Positions 47,224-56,166 of a DNA stretch of 59,883 nucleotides are shown here, piece by piece. The DNA is taken from assembly GCA_958423535.1 (NCBI GenBank), contig CATZRJ010000005.1, positions 1 to 59,883 on the forward strand, read 5' to 3'. Position numbers and translations under genes: made by a program. This stretch comes from an uncultured Collinsella sp. (GTDB taxonomy: Bacteria > Actinomycetota > Coriobacteriia > Coriobacteriales > Coriobacteriaceae). The notes below the pieces were generated by a model. It worked only from the letters and a program-made list of their open reading frames with translations, made no database searches and was not told the origin of the DNA. Numbering within the stretch: position 1 is the first letter of the stretch; every line of letters begins with the position of its first letter.

Positions 47224-48357
47224 ATGAGCACTTCAATTCAACCGAATGCGCCGTTTCGCGCCGATATCGTCGGCAGCTTTCTTCGTCCGCAGGCCGTAAA
47301 GGACGCCCGCGCTGCCTATGCGGCAGGCACGCTTGATGCCGAGGGGCTTAAGGCCGTCGAGGACGATGCCATTCGCGATTTGGTGGCAAAGCAGAAGGCC
47401 GCCGGTCTGCAGGTCATCACCGATGGCGAGTTTCGCCGCAGTTACTGGCACCTCGACTTTATGTGGGGGCTCAACGGCATTGAACGCCGTACCTCGCGTA
47501 CGGGCTATATGTTCCACGACGAGGAGACCACGGCCGATACCGCCGTGGTAACCGGTCCCATTAGCGGCGAGAACCACCCATTCGTCGAGCACTTTAAGTT
47601 TGTCAAGGCGCTTGAGGGGGAGGGTCAGGTCGCACGTCAAACCATTCCGGCGCCGATCCAGACGTTCTCTGAGGTCACGCTCGATCGCTGCGACGGCCAG
47701 CAGGAGAGCCTGCGCGCTGTCTATAAGACCGATGAGGAACTTGCCGACGCCATTGCGGCCGCTTATCGCACGGTGATCGCCGACCTGTACGCAGCAGGCT
47801 GCCGCAACATCCAGTTTGATGACTGCACCTGGGGCATCTATTGCGATACCGACTTTGTGTCCAAGACCGGAATGAGCCCGGTTGATCTGCAAAAGGTGAG
47901 TGAGCTGGGCGTGGCGCTCAACAACGCCGCCATCGAGGGCAAGCCCGACGACCTGGTCATTAACACGCACGTGTGCCGTGGTAACTACCACTCTACCTAT
48001 GCCTTTGAGGGCGGTTACGATCCCATCGCGCCGTACCTGTTTGCGCATGAGAATGTCGATGCGTTCTATCTGGAGTTCGACACGCCGCGCGCCGGCGGTT
48101 TTGAGCCGCTCAAGTACGTTGCCCCGGGCAAGAAGGTCGTGCTGGGCTTGGTAACCACCAAGGCGGCAGAGCTCGAGAACGAGGATGCCATCGTCGAGCG
48201 TATCCGCGAAGCTGCAAAGTACGTGCCGCTCGAGAACCTGTATCTGTCGCCCCAGTGCGGCTTTGCCAGCTGCGAGATTGGCAACAAGCTGACCGAGGAC
48301 GAGCAATGGGCAAAGATCGCGCTGGTCAAGCGTATTGCCGAGCGCGTTTGGCAATAG
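47224..48357 (+). CDS. MetE-like (YxjG/YxjH) methionine synthase family protein
   Basis: 377 aa, corresponding to the C-terminal catalytic barrel of cobalamin-independent methionine synthase, as in YxjG/YxjH. Seen: RADIVGSFLRPQAVKDA, VITDGEFRRSYWHLDFM, NIQFDDCTWGIY, the zinc ligands in THVCRGN (H and C) and SPQCGFAS (C). Such short forms transfer a methyl group to homocysteine, from a donor that is not always methyl-tetrahydrofolate polyglutamate. AAGGGAGA precedes the ATG at 47224. Probably controlled by the LysR upstream. Confidence 0.88.
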   Translation: MSTSIQPNAPFRADIVGSFLRPQAVKDARAAYAAGTLDAEGLKAVEDDAIRDLVAKQKAAGLQVITDGEFRRSYWHLDFMWGLNGIERRTSRTGYMFHDEETTADTAVVTGPISGENHPFVEHFKFVKALEGEGQVARQTIPAPIQTFSEVTLDRCDGQQESLRAVYKTDEELADAIAAAYRTVIADLYAAGCRNIQFDDCTWGIYCDTDFVSKTGMSPVDLQKVSELGVALNNAAIEGKPDDLVINTHVCRGNYHSTYAFEGGYDPIAPYLFAHENVDAFYLEFDTPRAGGFEPLKYVAPGKKVVLGLVTTKAAELENEDAIVERIREAAKYVPLENLYLSPQCGFASCEIGNKLTEDEQWAKIALVKRIAERVWQ

Positions 48358-48404
48358 CGGTAACGTTCGCAGGTGACGGCGCGTGCGAGACATGGCGCAT
48401 CGCG

Positions 48405-48410
48405 TACAAT
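48405..48410 (+). promoter_or_regulatory. -10 box TACAAT upstream of the uracil permease gene
   Basis: TACAAT 69 nt before the start; no convincing -35 at normal spacing. No PyrR-type attenuator was recognised in the leader. Confidence 0.35.
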
Positions 48411-48479
48411 GGTTCGGATCGTATCGTTCGGGCAGGTAATCCGCTATGCCCGATCGCCCCTCCATTCGAAAGGACATCC

Positions 48480-49814
48480 ATGTCCCAATCCTCGACGCCC
48501 GCTGTCGCCGATGCCATCTACGATGCGTCGTCGCTTGGCCGACCGCGCATGTTCCTGCTCGGCCTGCAGCATCTATTTGCCATGTTCGGCGCCACGGTGT
48601 TGGTGCCCGTGCTCACCGGTCTCTCGGTCTCGGCAACGCTGTTGTTTGCCGGCTTGGGCACGCTGCTGTTCCACTTCTTGTCGCGTGGCAAGGTGCCGGC
48701 ATTTTTGGGCTCATCGTTTGCCTTTATTGCCGGTTATGCCGCAATCGCGCCCAACGGCGAGACCGAGCTTTTGCCCTACGCCTGCCTGGGCGTAGCTTGT
48801 GCCGGTCTGCTCTATCCGGTGCTGGCGGCGCTCTTCCGCGCGTTTGGCGCCAAGCGTGTCATGCGTTTCTTTCCGCCGGTGGTGACTGGCCCCATCGTCA
48901 TTTCCATCGGCTTGATCCTGGCAAGTTCCGCTATTGCTAACTGCCAGACCAACTGGCTTGTGGCTGTCATTGGCGTTGCCGTTATCGTCATCTGCAACAT
49001 CTGGGGCCGTGGCATGGTCAAGATCGTGCCGATTTTGCTGGGCGTTGTGGTGAGCTATGCCGTTGCGGCTGCGCTCGGCGAGGTTGATTTCTCGGGCGTT
49101 GCCGCCGCTCCGTGGGTCGGTCTGCCCATCGTGTGGGACAACACCGTGTTTGCACTCTTTGGGCCGCAGTTCGATAGCGGTCTTGCCACGACGGCCATCA
49201 TCACCATCATGCCGCTGGCCTTCGCGACCATGATCGAGCATATCGGCGATATCTCTGCTATCGGTTCGACTTGCGAGCGCAACTACATTGCCGATCCCGG
49301 TCTGCATCGCACGCTGCTCGGCGACGGCCTTGCCACGATTCTGGCTTCGCTCTTTGGCGCTCCGGCCAACACTACGTATGGTGAGAACACCGGCGTGCTC
49401 GCCCTGACGCGCGTGTTCGACCCGCGCGTAATTCGAATTGCCGCGTGTTGCGCCATCGTGCTTTCGTTCTGCCCCAAGTTCGCGGCTGTCATTGCGGCCA
49501 TGCCGGCGTGTGTGATCGGCGGTGTGTCGCTCGTGCTCTACGGCATGATCAGCGCTGTGGGCGTCCGCAACCTCATCGAGAACCAGGTCGATTTCCAGAA
49601 CAACCGCAATGTGCTGGTGGCGGCTCTGGTGCTCGTGCTTTCGCTCGGCATTGCTTACAGCACCGCCAGTGCCATCGTGCTGGAGCTGGGCGGCGTGACC
49701 ATTTCGCTGTCCGGCATTGCCGTGGGCTCACTGGTGGGCATTGTGCTCAACGCCATCCTGCCGGGTAACGACTTTGAGTTTGATGTCTCCGAGCTTGAGG
49801 AGGCTGCTGAGTAG
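48480..49814 (+). CDS. uraA: Uracil/xanthine permease, NCS2 (UraA) family
   Basis: 444 aa, about 14 helices in two inverted repeats. UraA marks: LGLQHLFAMFGATVLVPVLTG, LGSSFAFIAGYAAI, the substrate-site helix TMIEHIGDISAIG (Glu in a typical FxE position) and PANTTYGENTGVLALTRV. It imports uracil with protons. AAAGGA precedes the ATG at 48480. An intrinsic terminator follows. Specificity between uracil and xanthine is not certain from sequence, though the NTTYGEN block favours uracil. Confidence 0.9.
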   Translation: MSQSSTPAVADAIYDASSLGRPRMFLLGLQHLFAMFGATVLVPVLTGLSVSATLLFAGLGTLLFHFLSRGKVPAFLGSSFAFIAGYAAIAPNGETELLPYACLGVACAGLLYPVLAALFRAFGAKRVMRFFPPVVTGPIVISIGLILASSAIANCQTNWLVAVIGVAVIVICNIWGRGMVKIVPILLGVVVSYAVAAALGEVDFSGVAAAPWVGLPIVWDNTVFALFGPQFDSGLATTAIITIMPLAFATMIEHIGDISAIGSTCERNYIADPGLHRTLLGDGLATILASLFGAPANTTYGENTGVLALTRVFDPRVIRIAACCAIVLSFCPKFAAVIAAMPACVIGGVSLVLYGMISAVGVRNLIENQVDFQNNRNVLVAALVLVLSLGIAYSTASAIVLELGGVTISLSGIAVGSLVGIVLNAILPGNDFEFDVSELEEAAE

Positions 49815-49839
49815 CAGCTGCGTTCAGCTAAAACAAGAT

Positions 49840-49877
49840 ATGGTGCCCATGCGTATATGCGTGTGGGCACCATTTTT
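49840..49877. terminator. Terminator after uraA
   Basis: ATGGTGCCCA and TGGGCACCAT (10-bp stem, 14-nt loop) followed by TTTT; placed at the convergent junction with the hydrolase gene. Confidence 0.85.
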
Positions 49878-50541
49878 AATGTGTCAGTATCCAGTGGATG
49901 CCGCGGGCCATGCGTAAGTCGGTTTGGGCAAAGTGATTGCCGGGGTTGAGCTCCAGCGTTGTTGGAATGCCGCGCTCGACGAGCAACACTTCCATCGCGC
50001 GTGTGTCGTCGAGTACATGCCGCATCATGCGGTTGGGCGTCTTGGTTTCCTTTTTGCCGAGTGACAGGTAGACGGCTTGCGGGCTGCCGGCAAAAGGGGC
50101 CGTGCTGGCACGGTCGACAAAGTCGGGAAACCATAGCGACCCCGATGCGCTCGCGGCGCGGTCAAAGGCGTCGGTTTGCCAGAGGGACCAGAGTGCGAAG
50201 AGGCCCGCGAGCGAGTAACCGGCAATGCCGCGCCAGGTGGGCGGCTGAGGAAGCGACGACTCGACCTGGGGGATTATCTGATTCAGCAGCTCATCAAGAA
50301 AATCGGCAGCTTGGCCGCCGAAAGGCTCGGCATCGCGTACGGTCCCGTCGCATGCCCAGGGGCTCAGCTCGCGATTCCAATCGAGCCCGCCAATGGCGAC
50401 AAGGGTGAATGGCGGACAGTCGAGCTCTCGGCAGCGATCATAAACATCACGACCGTCGCCCATGACCACGGGGAGGTAGATGACGGGTGCGCCTTCCGTA
50501 TGCTCCAAATGAACGGTTATCTGCTTTTGACATGCTTCCAT
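49876..50541 (-). CDS. Alpha/beta-hydrolase of the esterase D (YbbA/IroE-like) type
   Basis: 221 aa. Nucleophile elbow AGYSLAGLFALW (GxSxG), preceded by an oxyanion-type VAIGGLDWNRELSPW. The catalytic His is probably in LELNPGNHFAQTD. This fold (PF00756-like) includes esterases, siderophore esterases and S-formylglutathione hydrolases. Start at 50541 (ATG with GAGAAG upstream) fits the family better than the ATG at 50589. The substrate is unknown. Confidence 0.78.
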   Translation of the reverse strand: MEACQKQITVHLEHTEGAPVIYLPVVMGDGRDVYDRCRELDCPPFTLVAIGGLDWNRELSPWACDGTVRDAEPFGGQAADFLDELLNQIIPQVESSLPQPPTWRGIAGYSLAGLFALWSLWQTDAFDRAASASGSLWFPDFVDRASTAPFAGSPQAVYLSLGKKETKTPNRMMRHVLDDTRAMEVLLVERGIPTTLELNPGNHFAQTDLRMARGIHWILTH

Positions 50542-50616
50542 GACGGGCTTCTCTCGGCGTTGTGATATCGACAGCCCCAATTGTCGCATGTCGATGCATA
50601 CGCTCTGCCGAAAAGA

Positions 50617-50649
50617 AAAGCGCGGGGCCGCATGGCGACTCCGCGCTTT
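50617..50649 (-). terminator. Terminator of the NCS2 permease gene
   Basis: AAAGCGCGG and CCGCGCTTT form a 9-bp stem; on the minus strand it is followed by TCTTTT. Confidence 0.75.
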
Positions 50650-50676
50650 GGTGTTCTGCTTTGGCAGGCTGTGCCG

Positions 50677-51987
50677 TTACGCTACAAAGAAGTAGACGAG
50701 GAAGGCAAGGGCTGCGATCCACATGAGCGGCTTGATCTTGGAGGCCTCGCCCTTAAAGAGTGCGACGACCACGTAGGCGATAAAGCCCAGTCCAATGCCG
50801 GCAGAGATGGAGTAGGTGAAGGGCACGCCGGCGACAATCATGAACGCCGGGAAACCCTGCGACACGTCGGACCAGTCGATCTCGGAGGCCTCGCTCATCA
50901 TGAGGTAGCCGACGTAGACCAGAGCACCGCAGGTGGCGGCGCTGGAAACGATGGTGACGATGGGGGAGAAGAACGCGGCGAGAATGAACAACACGCCGGT
51001 GGTGACGGAGGTGAGGCCCGTGCGGCCACCGTCGGCAGCGCCAGAGGTGGACTCGACGAAGGTGGTGATGGAGGAGACGCCCATGAAACCGCCCACAGCA
51101 GCGGCGGCGGAGTCGACGATCAGGATCTCCTTGATATTCTCGACGTTGCCGTCGTCGGTGAGGAACTCGCCCTGCTTGGCCACGGCCATCGCGGTGCCCA
51201 TGGTGTCGAAGAAGTCGCTCATGAGCAGCGAGAACGAGATGACGAGGAGCGCGGGGTCGGTAAGGACCTTGACGATGGCAGGCACGCCGCCGGCGTCGGC
51301 GATGGGGCCACCGATGCTCGAGAAGTCGAGCGGGGCGATGATACCGGTCGGAGCCTGGGTCACACCTAGGGGGATACCGGCGATGACGGCGACGACGATG
51401 CCGATGAGCAGCGAGCCGGGGACGTTGCGGCAGGCGAGGGCGACTGTCACCAGGATGGAGATGATGCCGACGATGAAGGTGGGGGAGGTGATGTCGCCCA
51501 GACCGACGAGTGTACCGGCGCCAGCGGTGATAATGCCGGCATCGCACAGGCCAATCATGGCGATGAACAGGCCCAGACCCACCGAGATGGCGTGACGCAG
51601 GACAACCGGGATGGCGTCCATGATGGCCTCGCGCAGGCCACAAAGCACGAGCAGCAAGATGACGACGCCCTCAAGGAAGATGACGCTCATGGCCACGTGC
51701 CAGTCACCGCCGCAGACGGTGGTGGCGATTCCAGCGATCATCGCGTTGACGCCTAAGCCCGACGCGCAGGCGAGCGGGCGGTTGGCGAAGATGCCCATGC
51801 AGATGGTCATGATGCCGGCGCCCAGGCAGGTGGCGCAGGCGAGCGCCCCCGCATCGATGCCGGCGCCCGAGAGCACCGCGGGGTTGACGGCAATGATGTA
51901 GGCCATTGCCAGGAACGTTGTCAGTCCAGCGCGAAGTTCGGTCCCGATTGTGGACTTACGCTCGCTGACGTGAAATAGTTCGTCCAT
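50677..51987 (-). CDS. Purine permease of the AzgA/PbuG (NCS2) branch
   Basis: 436 aa membrane protein. Branch marks: ELRAGLTTFLAMAYIIAVNP, GLGVNAMIAG and LLMSDFFDTMGTAMAVAKQ (the FDT motif) with VESTSGAADGGRTGLTSV. AzgA/PbuG proteins import adenine, guanine or hypoxanthine by proton symport. AAAGGG precedes the ATG at 51987. The leader was checked for a purine riboswitch and none was recognised. Confidence 0.88.
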   Translation of the reverse strand: MDELFHVSERKSTIGTELRAGLTTFLAMAYIIAVNPAVLSGAGIDAGALACATCLGAGIMTICMGIFANRPLACASGLGVNAMIAGIATTVCGGDWHVAMSVIFLEGVVILLLVLCGLREAIMDAIPVVLRHAISVGLGLFIAMIGLCDAGIITAGAGTLVGLGDITSPTFIVGIISILVTVALACRNVPGSLLIGIVVAVIAGIPLGVTQAPTGIIAPLDFSSIGGPIADAGGVPAIVKVLTDPALLVISFSLLMSDFFDTMGTAMAVAKQGEFLTDDGNVENIKEILIVDSAAAAVGGFMGVSSITTFVESTSGAADGGRTGLTSVTTGVLFILAAFFSPIVTIVSSAATCGALVYVGYLMMSEASEIDWSDVSQGFPAFMIVAGVPFTYSISAGIGLGFIAYVVVALFKGEASKIKPLMWIAALAFLVYFFVA

Positions 51988-52168
51988 GCATACCCTTTCC
52001 TTGTTCGGCCCCGAGTTTAGGCCAATTGACACGAACTCACTTACTATATCGCCTTTACAACCTTGCTGTTCCTCACATGTTGATGTTCGGCGCTTTGTAG
52101 CGGACGGGCGGTATTTTCCGTATGAAAATGTGTGGGTACCGTATACTTAAGCGGTTACAACGACCCCT

Positions 52169-52600
52169 ATGGAGGAACGTATGATTAAAGAGCTTTGCCA
52201 CGACGAGGCTATTCTGTCCCAGCGTTGCGAGGTCGCGACCGTCGAGGACGAGTCGGTCGCTCAGGACCTGATCGATACCATCAAGTCGCTCGACGATGCC
52301 GGCTGCCTTGCCGCTAACCAGATTGGCGTTACCAAGAAGGTTTGCGTCTACCTGGACGATGCCGGCGAGCCTCACGTACTCTACAACCCCCGTTTGGTGT
52401 TTGGCCTGGGCGCCAGCAAGATGGAGGAGAGCTGCCTGACGCACGAGGAGGTCACCAAGTCCACGCGCTATATCAAGTGCAAGGTTGCCTTTGACCAGAT
52501 TGTCGACGGCAAGATGAAGGAGTGCCGCCGTGACTACGCGGGCTTTGAGGCACAGATGATCCAGCATATGATCGACCACTGCCAAGGTAAACTTGTCTAG
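52169..52600 (+). CDS. Peptide deformylase-like protein with altered active site
   Basis: 143 aa. The deformylase motifs are recognisable but changed: motif 1 GxGLAAxQ reads GCLAANQIG, motif 2 EGCLS reads ESCLT (metal-ligand Cys kept), and motif 3 HEXDH reads QHMIDH, so both His ligands are kept but the catalytic Glu is Met. A canonical deformylase with HEIDH begins at the right edge of the window. The protein may bind metal yet be inactive or act on another substrate. GGAGG precedes the ATG; an intrinsic terminator follows. Confidence 0.82.
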   Translation: MEERMIKELCHDEAILSQRCEVATVEDESVAQDLIDTIKSLDDAGCLAANQIGVTKKVCVYLDDAGEPHVLYNPRLVFGLGASKMEESCLTHEEVTKSTRYIKCKVAFDQIVDGKMKECRRDYAGFEAQMIQHMIDHCQGKLV

Positions 52601-52632
52601 GGTGACTACAGCACCGCACTTCGTCTCTTTTG

Positions 52633-52669
52633 GCCCGGGCATGACATTGTTGTCATGTCCGGGCTTTTG
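52633..52669 (+). terminator. Terminator after the deformylase-like gene
   Basis: GCCCGGGCATGACA and TGTCATGTCCGGGC form a 14-bp stem (one G-T), loop TTGT, then TTTTGT. Confidence 0.85.
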
Positions 52670-52731
52670 TGTTTAGCGCCTTTTTGTTTGGAGACAATGA
52701 ACTTAGCAAGAACGTAAAGCTAGGAGGCGCC

Positions 52732-53697
52732 ATGTGTACGAGTATCCGATTTACCGATAATTCTGGTCACATGTATCTGGGCCGCAACCTCGACTGGAGC
52801 TTTGACTACGGCCAACAGGTTCGCGTGATGCCGCGCGGGTTTCACATCCCGTATTCGTTTATCGACGACGCGACGGCGGTACACGCGGTGATCGGTATGT
52901 GCATCGATTACAAGAACTACCCTATGTTCTTCGATTGCGGCAACGATGCGGGCCTCGCCGTGGCGGGTCTCAATTTCCCGGGTTATGCCGAGTATGCCGA
53001 GGGGCCGGTTGATGGAAAGACCAATATCGCGGCCTATGAGTTTCCCCTGTGGGTGGCAGCGACGTTCTCGACGGTCGATGAGGTCGAGGCCGCGCTGCGC
53101 GACACGGTGATTGTCGCCAAATCTGCCGGAGAGGGGCTGGGCGTGTCGCTGCTCCATTGGATTATCGGCGACAGCCAGCGCAGCATCGTGGTCGAGATGA
53201 TGGCTGACGGCCTGCATGTATACGACGATCCGGTCGACACCCTTGCCAACCAGCCGACCTTCCCGTGGCACATGGAAAACCTGCGCACCTATATCACCGC
53301 CACAAGCGATTTTCCGCAGACGGCGACATGGCGTGGCGCCGAGCTCAAGCCCTATGGCGCGGGTGCCGGCATGCGCGGTATTCCGGGTGACTGCTATTCA
53401 CCGAGCCGTTTTGTAAAGGCGGCGTACCTCAATGCCAATTACCCGCAAAAGGAGAGCGAGACCGAAAACGTCGTCCGTATGTTCCGCTCGCTCGAAGGCG
53501 TGGTAATGATTGAGGGGGCGTCCAGGATGGGCGATGGCAAGTTCGAGAAGACTATCTACACCGGATGCTTTAGCGCGCGCACGGGCAATTATTACTACGC
53601 GATGTATGAGGATCCGTCGATTCGCTACGTGAGCCTGACAGATGCCGAGGGCGCGAGTCCCGATAGGCTCGTGGTTCCCGAGCCGCGTCGTTCGTAG
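52732..53697 (+). CDS. bsh: Bile salt hydrolase (choloylglycine hydrolase family)
   Basis: 321 aa, typical BSH length. The N-terminal nucleophile Cys2 (MCTSIRFTD) would be exposed by Met removal. Arg18 and Asp21 follow in GRNLDW, the Asn site is in LANQPTFPWH, and the late Arg is in SPSRFVKAAYLN, all as in Ntn-fold bile salt hydrolases and penicillin V acylases. It cleaves the amide bond of glycine- or taurine-conjugated bile acids in the cytoplasm, which fits a gut resident. AGGAGG precedes the ATG at 52732; a GACAAT box is at 52693. Confidence 0.93.
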   Translation: MCTSIRFTDNSGHMYLGRNLDWSFDYGQQVRVMPRGFHIPYSFIDDATAVHAVIGMCIDYKNYPMFFDCGNDAGLAVAGLNFPGYAEYAEGPVDGKTNIAAYEFPLWVAATFSTVDEVEAALRDTVIVAKSAGEGLGVSLLHWIIGDSQRSIVVEMMADGLHVYDDPVDTLANQPTFPWHMENLRTYITATSDFPQTATWRGAELKPYGAGAGMRGIPGDCYSPSRFVKAAYLNANYPQKESETENVVRMFRSLEGVVMIEGASRMGDGKFEKTIYTGCFSARTGNYYYAMYEDPSIRYVSLTDAEGASPDRLVVPEPRRS

Positions 53698-53720
53698 CCG
53701 ATAGCTTTACTGCAATGCAA

Positions 53721-53756
53721 AGCGGCCCTGCATCTCTCGCGAGGTGCAGGGCCGCT
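53721..53756. terminator. Bidirectional terminator between bsh and kup
   Basis: AGCGGCCCTGCA and TGCAGGGCCGCT form a perfect 12-bp stem between the convergent genes. Confidence 0.75.
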
Positions 53757-53776
53757 GTCGTTGATTTGTGACGTCG

Positions 53777-56008
53777 CTAGAAGTTGACGTCGTTGAGTTG
53801 TTCGCTCTCGAGGCCGTCGAGCTGTTGCTGTTCGGGCGTATCGGCGACGCTCTCGAGCAGCTCGGTGGGATCGACGTTCATGTCCCTACCGGCCTCGTTG
53901 CCGTTGACCAAGTCGTCCGAGAAGATATCGACTTCCATTTCCTCGGCTTCCTCGATCTGAACCTCGAGCGGCACCTGGGCACGCACGAGCTTAACGGCCG
54001 GGCGCATGCGGGCAAACAGCGGCACGTACTCGATGATGATGGCCGAGTTCTCTAGACCGTACCAGCGTGCCGGGCTTCCGCAGGCGCGGCGGACGGCGTA
54101 CTTGATGGCCATCACGCGGTGGTCGTTGCGGTTGATGTCCGTTTCGGGGGCGAGCATCTTGCGCAGCATGCAAAAACGGAAGTCGCCCACGTTGCCGCGT
54201 GTCTCGTAGATGGAGTAGGTGTGATGCTGCGGCGGCAGCTCACCCGATGCCATCAGGTCGCCAACGATCTGGCGCAGGTAGGCATTGATGCGCTGGTTGA
54301 CCTTAAAGCCCAGGTCCAGGCGCACGCGGAACAGGAAGTCCGTGCCAAAGGTCTCGACGGAATACTCGTGCGTATAGGGCTCATCGGTAACGTACACGTT
54401 GATGAACCAGTATGCCTTGGCGCGCTTGGGATGCTTATCCAAGATGGAATAGAGCACATCGCGGTCGAGCGTGAGCGGGTCGGGGCTGTTGGTGAGGAAC
54501 ACCAGGTTGTCGGCAAGCACGGGATAGGTCTCGTCGTTGCGCAGGCGGTCGAGCTGGTCAATGTACTTGGAGACGGGCAGCAGGATGGTCTGCGTGCGCT
54601 CGATGGCGGTGCCGCGGCGCCACACGTACATAAGGCCAAACAGCAGCGCGGCCAGGAAGATCATGACGTAGCCGCCGTCAAAGAACATGGTGAGGCACGA
54701 GGCAAAGAAGCACAGCTCAATGGCGCCAAAGAGCAGTGCGAAGACGCAGGCACCCAGTTTGTGCTTGAGGATGCCGGCGATGTAGCTCGTCAAAAGCGTC
54801 GTGGTCATGAGCATGGTCACGGTGATGGCGAGGCCGTAGGCGCTCTCCATGCGCTCGGAGTTTTGGAACAGCAGCACGATGAAGATACAGCCGACCCACA
54901 TGATGTTGTTGACGAGCGGAATATAGAGCTGGCCCTTGGTGTCGCTGGGGTAGTGGATGCGCAGGTGCGGCATGAGGTTGAGGCGCGTTGCCTCGGATAC
55001 CAGCGAGAACGAGCCGGTGATGAGCGCCTGCGAGGCGATGATGGCCGCCACGGCCGAAAGCACGATGGCAAAGGGGCGCAGGGGCTCGGGAAGCATCATG
55101 TAGAACGGGTTGACGATATCCATCGCGAGCATCTGGGGGTTGGAGTTATTGGCGAGCAGCCAAGCTCCCTGACCCAGATAGTTGAGGATAAGGGCCGCCT
55201 TAACAAACGGCCAGGATGCATAGATGTTTGCCTTGCCCACGTGGCCCATGTCCGAGTAGAGCGCCTCGGCGCCGGTCGTCGACAGAAAGACGAAGCCGAG
55301 CACCATGATGCCCGAGTGGTTGATGGGCGAGAATAGGAACATGATGCCGCGAATGGGGTTGAGCGCGCGCAGGATGGACAGGTTGCCGAGCATGTTGAAC
55401 AGGCCGGCGCCAGCCAGGAATAGGAACCATAGCGTCATAAGCGGGCCGAACAACTTGCCGATCGACGAGGTGCCGGCGCGCTGCATGGCAAACAGGCCGC
55501 AGATAATGATGATGGTGATGATGATGACGTTGGTCTGGCCGTCACCCAAAAGCGCATGGCCCCACTCGATAGTGCGCAAGCCCTCGATGGCCGTGGTAAC
55601 CGTGACCGCAGGGGTGAGGATGCCGTCGGCGAGCAGCGCCGCGCCGCCGATCATGGCGGGGAGAATCAGCCACGGTGCCACCTTGCGCACCAGGCTAAAC
55701 AGGGCAAAGATGCCGCCTTCGTTGTGGTTGTCGGCCTTCATGGCGATAACCACGTACTTGACCGTGGTCACGAGCGTCATGGTCCAGATGACGAGCGAAA
55801 GCGCGCCCAAGATCATGTCCTCGCTGACGGTGCCGATGCCGCCGTTGTTGGCGACGATTGATTTCATGGTGTACATGGGGCTCGTGCCGATGTCGCCATA
55901 GACGACGCCGAGCGTTACGAGCAACATGCCAGCGGAGAGGGGAATGGCTCCGTGCCCGCCTTGACCACGCTGGTCTTGGGGGCTTGCCTCCAGTTCGTTT
56001 TGTGCCAC
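53777..56008 (-). CDS. kup: Kup-family potassium uptake protein
   Basis: 743 aa. About 12 membrane spans with the KUP signature near the N-terminus (LVTLGVVYGDIGTSPMYTMKSI), LADGILTPAVTVTTAIEGL and the central YSDMGHVGKANI, plus a long C-terminal cytoplasmic domain. Kup imports K+ with protons. The GTG at 56008 is chosen because AAGGGAG lies 5 nt upstream; the ATG at 56026 would add MSKGVH. A dyad in the leader (56031-56055, GGTTATCT with AGATAACC) may be regulatory. No c-di-AMP riboswitch was recognised. Confidence 0.9.
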   Translation of the reverse strand: MAQNELEASPQDQRGQGGHGAIPLSAGMLLVTLGVVYGDIGTSPMYTMKSIVANNGGIGTVSEDMILGALSLVIWTMTLVTTVKYVVIAMKADNHNEGGIFALFSLVRKVAPWLILPAMIGGAALLADGILTPAVTVTTAIEGLRTIEWGHALLGDGQTNVIIITIIIICGLFAMQRAGTSSIGKLFGPLMTLWFLFLAGAGLFNMLGNLSILRALNPIRGIMFLFSPINHSGIMVLGFVFLSTTGAEALYSDMGHVGKANIYASWPFVKAALILNYLGQGAWLLANNSNPQMLAMDIVNPFYMMLPEPLRPFAIVLSAVAAIIASQALITGSFSLVSEATRLNLMPHLRIHYPSDTKGQLYIPLVNNIMWVGCIFIVLLFQNSERMESAYGLAITVTMLMTTTLLTSYIAGILKHKLGACVFALLFGAIELCFFASCLTMFFDGGYVMIFLAALLFGLMYVWRRGTAIERTQTILLPVSKYIDQLDRLRNDETYPVLADNLVFLTNSPDPLTLDRDVLYSILDKHPKRAKAYWFINVYVTDEPYTHEYSVETFGTDFLFRVRLDLGFKVNQRINAYLRQIVGDLMASGELPPQHHTYSIYETRGNVGDFRFCMLRKMLAPETDINRNDHRVMAIKYAVRRACGSPARWYGLENSAIIIEYVPLFARMRPAVKLVRAQVPLEVQIEEAEEMEVDIFSDDLVNGNEAGRDMNVDPTELLESVADTPEQQQLDGLESEQLNDVNF

Positions 56009-56030
56009 GTGGACTCCCTTGGACATCCGG

Positions 56031-56055
56031 TTATCTATCTAGGACAGATAACCTT
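56031..56055 (-). promoter_or_regulatory. Dyad in the kup leader
   Basis: GGTTATCT and AGATAACC pair around a 9-nt centre just upstream of the kup start; could be an operator or an RNA hairpin affecting the ribosome-binding region. Confidence 0.4.
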
Positions 56056-56107
56056 TATGCCGTCTTTATACATACAAGAGCAGTTTGGCACATTGGTTAG
56101 CTTTAGA

Positions 56108-56131
56108 CAATAATCCCCAGATGGGGATTAT
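56108..56131. terminator. Hairpin between DMT transporter 2 and kup
   Basis: AATAATCCCCA and TGGGGATTATT form a perfect 11-bp stem with a 2-nt GA loop, 36 nt after the stop of the minus-strand transporter. Confidence 0.55.
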
Positions 56132-56166
56132 TCATATACGCAGGCAGCATTTCAAAGCGGGGGCTA

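Noticed and set aside
51988..52168. Purine riboswitch for the AzgA-like permease
   Set aside because: No conserved aptamer core seen, and too little leader between the start and the divergent gene's promoter.
56009..56107. c-di-AMP (ydaO) riboswitch upstream of kup
   Set aside because: The leader is too short and lacks the conserved blocks; only a simple dyad is present.
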